Source: Chloroflexota bacterium (GTDB taxonomy: Bacteria > Chloroflexota > FW602-bin22 > JACPRP01). Taken from it: DNA of 30,206 nt. The notes under the pieces are model-generated. The model did not search any database. It was not told the origin of the DNA and saw only the letters and a program-made list of their open reading frames with translations. Made by a program: the position numbers and the translations under genes. The stretch's first letter is position 1. The number at the start of each line of letters is the position of its first letter. The stretch is from NCBI GenBank assembly GCA_016210495.1, contig JACQUC010000092.1, positions 1 through 30,206 of the forward strand. Direction: 5' to 3'. Below, one piece after another: positions 23,592 to 30,206 of this stretch.

Positions 23592-23617
23592 GGGCAACCA
23601 TGCAGGGTTGCCCCTAC
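23592..23617 (-). repeat. REP-like hairpin between the receiver-fusion genes
   Basis: Stem GGGCAACC (23592-23599) and GGTTGCCC (23606-23613) around ATGCAG, then CTAC (GTAG head on minus). It begins 7 bases after the stop codon of the first receiver-fusion gene. Confidence 0.7.
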
Positions 23618-23648
23618 GACCACCCCCTCAATACATTGCAGGATTCTC

Positions 23649-23677
23649 TTTACAAGGCCACGGCACCGGGGTAGAAT
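23649..23677 (+). promoter_or_regulatory. Promoter of the giant receiver-fusion gene
   Basis: TTTACA (23649-23654), a 17-bp spacer and TAGAAT (23672-23677), each 5/6 to consensus, about 53 bp before ATG 23731. The giant gene can therefore be expressed apart from its neighbour. Confidence 0.6.
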
Positions 23678-23730
23678 AGTCTAGCCATACCTGGGGTGCA
23701 CGCCGGTCGGGCGGGAGTTGTGGAGGTGTT

Positions 23731-26700
23731 ATGGTTGGTGCTGGGGTGCTGCTCGCTGTCCGCCATCCCCTGATCAGCGACGCCCTGCAATCTATCCTGG
23801 AACTAAACAGACTGAGCGTCTCGGGACGGGTATCGCTCCCCGAGGATGCCGTAGCCCAGGCCAAGCTCTTGCGTCCCCAAGTCATCATCCTCGATTCCCA
23901 GTTGCTCACGGGTGAGGACGATCTGGTCGAACGGCTGCAAGCAGCGAGTCCGGAGGGTAGGATAGTCATCCTGGCTGACAGCGACGGTGACGGGAAGTCC
24001 ACGGCTGCGCCGCCGAAGGGAGCTATCAGTCTCATTTACAAGGACGCCTCGGCAGACGACCTGATGGCGTCTTTGCGAAGCGTGCTGCGGGACGAGAAGA
24101 AGAGGTCCGCCGCCGAGCCAGCAGTCAGAGACCAGGCGACGAGGGTCGTCACACACTACTCTACGATTGTCGTAGCGGCTCTGCTCTTCGCGGTTAACAT
24201 CATACTGGTGCTGCCACTGTTCCAGGGCGGCTACACGCAGTACCTTGGGTCTATCGAATCAGCCTTCATCACGGACGCAAGGTTCATCAGCGAAAACGGC
24301 CTTTTCGCTACGTGGAGTCCCCTCTGGTACATGGGATTCCCCTTTCACCTGTTCTATACGCCGCTATTGCCCTACCTAGCAGCTCTGGGCCACTCTCTGT
24401 GGCCGGCGTTGTCTGTTGCCTCGTCTTATCGAATGGTGTCAGCGCTGCTTTACGCACTAGGACCCTCCACGCTCTACGTGTTTGCGCTCTATCTAACACG
24501 GCGCAGGCTGACAGCCGTGATATGCGCGGCGGGCTATAGCGTGTTGCCCTCGGTAGTGTATCTAATTCCCGGCATACGGAGCGACGCAACGTCGTTTGGC
24601 TGGGCACCCTGGCAACTGGTGGTAATGGTCAAGTACGGCGAAGGCCCGCATATCAACTCGCTCACGTTCACACCTCTGGCGGCGATGTTCTTCCTGCACG
24701 CGCTGCGCAGGCCCTCGATGCTAAGCTATCTGCTGGCGGGGCTGGCGATTGCGGCGGTGGCGCTGATCAACTGGATCGGCCTTTTCGCCCTGGTGGTGAT
24801 CCTGGCAATTCTGTTGCTCTCAGAAGCGCTGGCAGGCCAGACGCTGACCAAGGTTGGCCGAGCCTTTTGGTGCGCCGTGGCAGCCTTCACGCTGGCGGCG
24901 TTCTGGTACAACCTAAGCTTCATTCGCGCATCATTGGCATTTGGTGGCGGTGGAGGAATGCTTCCCGGTGCGCCGTACGCGATCATCGGGGGCATAATCC
25001 TGGTCTACGTCCTCTTCATCCTGCTAGCGAACAAGCCAAATCTACAGGTCGAGATAGTGGTCGGCTTGTGGCTATTCTATTTCGGGGCGGTGGTGTTGGC
25101 AGGCCAGTATCTTGGCTTGACGCTGGCGCCACAGCCGATAAGGTACGTACCAGAACTGAGTATGGGGGTCTTGCTGGCGTTGGCATTAGGACTCACGCGT
25201 CTTCATGACTGGCCGTGCCGGAGACTCCCGCCGTGGGCTCGCAAGGCAGCCGCACCGACTTTTGGGGGGCTCGTGTTAGTGGGTTTTGCCCTAGTTTCCC
25301 AGCCTTTCTTCCGTGACGGCTGGTCGCAGATGTTGCCCAGCGGGAACTTCCGTTCGAGCTCGGAGTATCGAGTAGCGCAGTGGCTGGCGGCGAACGGGGG
25401 TGGCGAACTGGCTTACGTGACTGGCAGCCACTCGTTCTGGCTGAACGTCGAAACCGACGTGCCACAGGTACGTGGGGGCACGGACCAAGGAGCGACAAAC
25501 CCGTGGTGGGGCCACGTCAGCTACCAGATAAATACCGACAAGGATGCCGATATCAGCCACATGTGGCTACGCGCGCTCGGCATACGATGGGTCGTGGTGA
25601 ACTATCCGGAGTCGACGGATACGTACAAAGACTATGTCTTCCCGCACAAGTTTGATGGTTTGCTGACGCGACGGTACTTGGATAGGGGAACGGCCATATT
25701 CGAGGTTCCGCTGGCGAAGCCTAGTCTTGCGCAGGTGGTGAACGCCAGACAGATGAAGGAGCTCAAGCCTCCGTTCAACGCCATCGATCGTGTGAACCTT
25801 GCGTGGTACGTCGAAGCGATTGAAGCGCCGCAAGGAGGATCGGTTAGCTACCGGCGCACCGGGATCGATCGGATGGAGATCGAAGTAGAAGCGGAAGCGG
25901 GGCAGTCACTGCTGGTGAGGACGACTTACGACGGTGCGTGGCAGGCTTTTGTGGACAACCAGTCGGCGAAGATATCTCCGGATGTTTTGGGATTTATGGT
26001 GGTCGAGATGCCAATCGCAGGCAGCCATAAGGTGCGCCTGGAACACGGCCGGGCATTCGACGTCTGGCTAGGATACGGTGTTAGCGTGCTGACACTGCTG
26101 TTCCTGGTGTGGTATCCCTTGCGATCGTTGTTCGGTTTTTCGACGGAACACCAGGCGGGCACAGGAGGTTACCGGACGCTTGATGGGCGTTCTGTTGTCC
26201 GAATCGATCCGACGCGAGATGAGCGCTACAGCGTGAGACTCGATTCCGTGAAGGCGCGTGGCCCGACCATTTTGAATAAGCCGACAATGCGTCGCCCTGG
26301 AATCCCATTACCGCCAGCGCTCGAGAGGCATCCCGCCGGGGCAGTTGAGGAACCACCACAGCGCCCCATGGTTGTCGCGGATCGACCGAAGGCCGAGGGT
26401 GCGCGATATGAAGTCGACCAGCAGGCAGAGCAGCAAACCCGCGAGGCAGTCGAACAGGCAACGAGGGGCGAATCGAAGCCACGTATCCGAGAGAGGCAAG
26501 TCAGGAAGGCTTTCTGGAGCGTGCGCGCTTCCGCCCTATTTGCCAAAGCGCCGCACGTACCCCGTCATTTGGCCGACCTGGCGCCGGTTGTTCGCTTGAG
26601 CACAGTCGTGTTCTCCACCCTGGCCGCGATGGGAGTGTCGCTGGCAGCGTTTGTGCCACTGGCGCAGGTGTACCTCAACACGTACCCGCCCGCGGGTGGT

Positions 26701-29700
26701 GATTTCTTCCACGGCGTGACCAACCTTGCCATTTTGCGCCAGCACCCGGGCGTATGGGTTGGGCTCTGGAACCAGTGGTGGTTTTCCGGCCACCCGTACC
26801 TGCGACAGTACGGCGTGCTGAGCTCGTACCTGGCGCTGCCCTTTGCCGAACGCCTCGGGGACGGTCCCGGCCTGCTGATGTTCCTGGTCGTGGCGATGGG
26901 GCTGTTCGTGCTTTTCACCTGCTTGTTGCTCAAGGAGCTTTCAGGGCGATGGCTCGTCGCGGTGCCGCTGACAATCTTGGTTACCTGGTCAGCAGGCCTG
27001 CACCAGCCGCTGGCTGCCGAGGGGCTGACCGCGCAAGGCACCGCGCAGATGTTCTTCCCTCTGTGTCTTTTCTTCCTGGCAAGGCACGTGCGAACGGGTA
27101 GCCAGCGGAGCTTGGTGGCAGGGGGACTGTCTAACGGGATCGCGTTCCTGGCACATCCGATCGTCGGCGGGATGATCATGGGGATTTTTGTGATTATTCT
27201 ACTATTCGCCGGGGACGAACGTGGCCGGAAATTCGATTCTCGGGGCTTCAAGAACCTGTTCGTGTATGGGTTCACCACAGCGCTGGTCGGCGGAGTCGTC
27301 GCGGTACCATTGATAGCCACGGTAATGCACTACAGCCAGGCGGCATCGACAGGAGCGGCGAGGGTTTTCTATGAGCCGCGCATGCTGATGGACATCTTTC
27401 TAATCACCAATCCGGCCCTGATTGCGCTGCTCGTGGCGGTCCTCGGCTATAGGATGGTGCAGAAACTGCGCCACCGTGGCGACAACCTGCTCGACGGGGC
27501 TTTTCTCGACAGGCAGTTGATGGGGCTGGCAGCGGCGACAGCGGTTCTGCTATTCTTGCAGGTGCTGTTCGCCTTTGGCATCAACCCGGCTCGAACGTCG
27601 GTAACGGCCTCTCGGACCTGGTTTATGGGCCACGTGCTTTTCGCGAGCGTCGTGGCGGTGGTCTTCAGACAGATCAGGCTGCACGGCGAGCGCAGGGCGT
27701 CCACCGAGCACCGCTGGCGAATTGGGTTGCCGTCGGCGATCACGGGGCTAATCCTTCTCGGCGGGTTCATCGGCCCATCGCTGGGTTGGTCGCGTGTTGA
27801 GGCGACTTTTGTTAAGACCTGGCTAAGTCCGATGCGCGCGATTGACGTGCTGATGAAGAGGAATGATCTTGCCAACAGCCCGTTGCTCCCTTCGTGGATG
27901 GACGGCAATGCCACCGACCAGCGAGTGTGGATGCTCGATCCACGTCTCAGCATGTGGTGGACTTCGCTGTATCAAATGCCGGAAACTGTTGGCTACTTTG
28001 ACCCTGCTTACAAACCGTGGGTGGACTGGCGGGTCCTTATGAACATGGCCGTGAACGGCAATCTGACAAAACAGCCCAGATACACGACGGCAGCCGCGAA
28101 GAACGTAGCCAAGGTGCTTGTCGACTGGTTTGCTATCAGGTATTTCGTGACTACACCCGGCGCTGACGAGGACGTGCCAGTTGCCGACTACTTGCTCAAT
28201 GATAGGACGATGGTCGAAAGGTCCGAAATGTACGGCGGGCTGAAGGTAACGCGGTTGCTGCCTGAGGCTGCCGGACCTATCGTCGTCGCTACGAAGGCGC
28301 CCACGGTTCTGGTCATCGGCGACGATGTTGGTTACGAGACCCTGGTAAGAGCGATTAGTCTGGCTGGCCTTGGGCCGAAACGACTAATTCCGGTTCGGGG
28401 ACCGAAGCAGATCGACGACGTAAGTCCCGAAGAGCTGTCGCGCTTCACCGCGGTGGCCCTATACAACTATGGCTCTTCCGACAGCGCAAAAGCATTTGGT
28501 ATGATCGAGGAATACGTACGACGTGGGGGAGGACTATTTGTCGACACGGGCAGCCTGGCACCTGAATCGGAGCAAGCGAATCTGCCCAGGGTGTTCCCGA
28601 TAACAAGAACCAGACGTGCGCCATTGGGAACGGAATGGGACCTGACCACGTCAGCGACCGCCGAGCTGGGAGAGATCGACGCTTCGTCCTTCTCGCCGCC
28701 GCGGTACGGCAGCAGCGCGTGGGCTCTTTCCTACGTGCCGCAAGAACAGGACGTGAGGTCGTGGGCAAGAATGATCCTGGCACAGGGGGGACGGCCGATC
28801 ATGGCGGCAGGCACGCTCGGCAAGGGAAGGGTTGTGTGGAGCGGCATGAACCTGCCCTACCACGTCACGGACTACGTCAACCTTTCCGAAGCGACGGTTC
28901 TGGCCAACGTCATTAGCTGGATCGCACCGCAGCCGGAGGCTAAGACGCCACCCAACTACCAGGTTAGCAGGAGGAATCCTGAATCTCTGACGGTGACCGG
29001 CTCTGGCTTCACGGGCGTGCTGTTCAAGGAGAACGCCTTCGAGGGCTGGTCGGCGCGCGTTTCGACGGAAGAGGGCTCCACCGGAGCCAAGATCTATTGG
29101 GCAGGGCCGGATCTCATTTACGTTCCTGTCAGCGGGCTTGACGAGAGCAAGGGCATCTCGGTGCAGTTCAGTTACAGCGGCAGGCTGCAAGATTGGGCAC
29201 TGCTGCTGGCGTCGATACTGGCCATCTTCGTCTCGCTGGACTACGCGTCGTCGGGATGGGCCGTATCGAGGGGGATCTTGCGCGGCTCCCGGGCAGTGGC
29301 ACACTGGGGCCAGCGCATCAGCAGGCAGGAGAATCGCCTGGCAGTGCGACGCACGATTATCAGAAGAGCGACGAAGACAAAGGTTGTCGCGCTGGTCTGG
29401 GAAGTGCTGGCCCCAGTGATTGTGGTAGCCTTGTCCGCGTACCTGGCACGCGACATGTTTCGGACGGAGCGACTGGATTCCGGTGACTTCATCTATCACG
29501 CTTACAGGATCAGGAGCCTTTTGGAATACGGGTTTCTCGCGTGGACGAACGATTGGGGAGGCGGGTTTCCACTGTGGCAATCCTATCAGTTCATACCGCA
29601 CGTGGCCACGCTCATCCTCAAGTGGCTTACGCCCTGGTCGGTCACGAAGGCGATGGTTTTCGCCAGCGGCATTGTGTTCGTAGGCCTGAGGCTTCTGGTA

Positions 29701-30206
29701 TACATAGGGTTGAGGCTGGCTCGGTTCTCGGCCACGGCGTCCATTATCGGGGCGCTTCTGACGCTGGCGATCACAGGGTACTACGGCCCGGGCAGGCTGC
29801 CGAGCCCGATTGGCGACTTCTCGCTGCAGTGGGGAGTCGCGCTCTTCCCAGCGGTCATCTTCTTACTCGCTGGGCGCAAGAAAGCCACGTGGCGCGTGTA
29901 TCTGGCGGCCCTGGTGATCGGACTTGGGATTAACGTCCATCCGATTTTCGCCGTGGTCGGAGGTATCGTTCTGGCGTGCTTCCTCGTGGTAAACAGAGAT
30001 CTCTCGTGGCGAGAGACGCTGTACACGCTTGCCGTTATGGGCCTGGCGAGCTCGTTCTACTGGATGCCGACGCTATTCGGCGACAAGCCGGCGGCCACGA
30101 TGGCAACAGCTCTCGTCTACGACCTCAAACGGCAGGACTTCCATCTGCCGTGGCTGGGCTTAAGCCCTACGTTGATCGTGGCGGCGATGGTCGCGCTGGC
30201 CATAGC
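23731..30206 (+). CDS. Giant multi-module membrane protein with N-terminal receiver-like domain (runs off window)
   Basis: I read every codon from ATG 23731 to the right edge and found no stop: at least 2158 residues. GGAGG precedes the ATG by about 5 bases. Residues 5-120 are a receiver-like domain (VLLAVRHPLISDALQSIL, VIILDSQL with Asp55, LIYKDASADDL with Lys104); the acidic pair is replaced by VRH. Module A (about 145-805) is a YfhO/GT-C-like membrane unit with a soluble part (TYDGAWQAFVDN). A hydrophilic linker rich in Arg, Gln and Glu spans 811-950. Module B (about 953-1850) matches the neighbour's membrane part throughout (TYPPAGGDFFHG, WWFSGHPYLRQYGVL, VLVIGDDVGYETLVRAI, YVRRGGGLFVDTGS, NLPYHVTDYVNLSEA). 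Module C starts near 1886 with LDSGDFIYHAYRIRSLLEYG and GGGFPLWQSY, and is cut by the edge. Each module starts with a GT-C-like outer loop. The function is unproven. Confidence 0.85.
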   Translation, partial: MVGAGVLLAVRHPLISDALQSILELNRLSVSGRVSLPEDAVAQAKLLRPQVIILDSQLLTGEDDLVERLQAASPEGRIVILADSDGDGKSTAAPPKGAISLIYKDASADDLMASLRSVLRDEKKRSAAEPAVRDQATRVVTHYSTIVVAALLFAVNIILVLPLFQGGYTQYLGSIESAFITDARFISENGLFATWSPLWYMGFPFHLFYTPLLPYLAALGHSLWPALSVASSYRMVSALLYALGPSTLYVFALYLTRRRLTAVICAAGYSVLPSVVYLIPGIRSDATSFGWAPWQLVVMVKYGEGPHINSLTFTPLAAMFFLHALRRPSMLSYLLAGLAIAAVALINWIGLFALVVILAILLLSEALAGQTLTKVGRAFWCAVAAFTLAAFWYNLSFIRASLAFGGGGGMLPGAPYAIIGGIILVYVLFILLANKPNLQVEIVVGLWLFYFGAVVLAGQYLGLTLAPQPIRYVPELSMGVLLALALGLTRLHDWPCRRLPPWARKAAAPTFGGLVLVGFALVSQPFFRDGWSQMLPSGNFRSSSEYRVAQWLAANGGGELAYVTGSHSFWLNVETDVPQVRGGTDQGATNPWWGHVSYQINTDKDADISHMWLRALGIRWVVVNYPESTDTYKDYVFPHKFDGLLTRRYLDRGTAIFEVPLAKPSLAQVVNARQMKELKPPFNAIDRVNLAWYVEAIEAPQGGSVSYRRTGIDRMEIEVEAEAGQSLLVRTTYDGAWQAFVDNQSAKISPDVLGFMVVEMPIAGSHKVRLEHGRAFDVWLGYGVSVLTLLFLVWYPLRSLFGFSTEHQAGTGGYRTLDGRSVVRIDPTRDERYSVRLDSVKARGPTILNKPTMRRPGIPLPPALERHPAGAVEEPPQRPMVVADRPKAEGARYEVDQQAEQQTREAVEQATRGESKPRIRERQVRKAFWSVRASALFAKAPHVPRHLADLAPVVRLSTVVFSTLAAMGVSLAAFVPLAQVYLNTYPPAGGDFFHGVTNLAILRQHPGVWVGLWNQWWFSGHPYLRQYGVLSSYLALPFAERLGDGPGLLMFLVVAMGLFVLFTCLLLKELSGRWLVAVPLTILVTWSAGLHQPLAAEGLTAQGTAQMFFPLCLFFLARHVRTGSQRSLVAGGLSNGIAFLAHPIVGGMIMGIFVIILLFAGDERGRKFDSRGFKNLFVYGFTTALVGGVVAVPLIATVMHYSQAASTGAARVFYEPRMLMDIFLITNPALIALLVAVLGYRMVQKLRHRGDNLLDGAFLDRQLMGLAAATAVLLFLQVLFAFGINPARTSVTASRTWFMGHVLFASVVAVVFRQIRLHGERRASTEHRWRIGLPSAITGLILLGGFIGPSLGWSRVEATFVKTWLSPMRAIDVLMKRNDLANSPLLPSWMDGNATDQRVWMLDPRLSMWWTSLYQMPETVGYFDPAYKPWVDWRVLMNMAVNGNLTKQPRYTTAAAKNVAKVLVDWFAIRYFVTTPGADEDVPVADYLLNDRTMVERSEMYGGLKVTRLLPEAAGPIVVATKAPTVLVIGDDVGYETLVRAISLAGLGPKRLIPVRGPKQIDDVSPEELSRFTAVALYNYGSSDSAKAFGMIEEYVRRGGGLFVDTGSLAPESEQANLPRVFPITRTRRAPLGTEWDLTTSATAELGEIDASSFSPPRYGSSAWALSYVPQEQDVRSWARMILAQGGRPIMAAGTLGKGRVVWSGMNLPYHVTDYVNLSEATVLANVISWIAPQPEAKTPPNYQVSRRNPESLTVTGSGFTGVLFKENAFEGWSARVSTEEGSTGAKIYWAGPDLIYVPVSGLDESKGISVQFSYSGRLQDWALLLASILAIFVSLDYASSGWAVSRGILRGSRAVAHWGQRISRQENRLAVRRTIIRRATKTKVVALVWEVLAPVIVVALSAYLARDMFRTERLDSGDFIYHAYRIRSLLEYGFLAWTNDWGGGFPLWQSYQFIPHVATLILKWLTPWSVTKAMVFASGIVFVGLRLLVYIGLRLARFSATASIIGALLTLAITGYYGPGRLPSPIGDFSLQWGVALFPAVIFLLAGRKKATWRVYLAALVIGLGINVHPIFAVVGGIVLACFLVVNRDLSWRETLYTLAVMGLASSFYWMPTLFGDKPAATMATALVYDLKRQDFHLPWLGLSPTLIVAAMVALAI

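Noticed and set aside
26161..26590. Possible gene boundary inside the giant open frame
   Set aside because: The frame continues without a stop through the hydrophilic linker, and I saw no promoter or ribosome binding site with a start codon that would define a separate gene for module B.

Overview
This is a GC-rich bacterial window that most likely comes from a member of the Chloroflexota. The taxonomic pointers are family-level. They are a secreted FG-GAP protein with the N-terminal domain usual in that phylum, a small SWIM zinc-finger protein, very large GT-C/PTPS-related membrane proteins, and a tmRNA whose predicted tag (GNNQLALAA) resumes on glycine, as I recall for Dehalococcoides. No rRNA, tRNA or CRISPR array was seen.

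Layout. (1) 1-1866, minus: a secreted FG-GAP repeat protein running off the left edge. (2) 2445-9652, minus: a housekeeping block. In transcription order it holds a secreted PGRP/amidase_2 protein, miaA, hflX, a C-terminal processing protease, smpB and the tmRNA gene ssrA. smpB and ssrA form a complete trans-translation pair. (3) 9896-11638, plus: a metallophosphoesterase and a dTDP-4-dehydrorhamnose reductase-like gene. (4) 11930-12211, minus: a SWIM zinc-finger gene with a clear intrinsic terminator. (5) 12519-20263: envelope and glycan genes. They are a GT-C-like membrane protein (+), a radical SAM/SPASM protein (-), an unknown protein translationally coupled to a secreted glycoside-hydrolase-like protein (+), and a secreted kelch/PA14 protein (-). 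(6) 20264-30206, plus: two adjacent paralogous genes in which a receiver-like domain is fused to polytopic GT-C/YfhO-like membrane modules. The second has no stop codon from 23731 to the right edge (at least 2158 codons) and contains two complete membrane modules and the start of a third.

The most unusual content is the receiver-membrane fusion pair. Both receiver domains keep the phosphoacceptor Asp and the conserved Lys but have lost the acidic pair that binds Mg2+, so they look like pseudo-receivers. A plausible reading is that regions 5 and 6 make, display or remodel a cell-surface glycan, with the giant proteins as regulated membrane glycosyltransferases or scaffolds. That is inference.

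At a smaller scale the window carries seven REP-like hairpins, all with a GTAG head on the minus strand, one of which is split by a 28-bp double hairpin. A second palindrome family has entered the coding sequence of the amidase in frame. Strong sigma70-like promoters can be read for many genes. Those of hflX and smpB lie so close to the start codon that leaderless mRNAs are expected.
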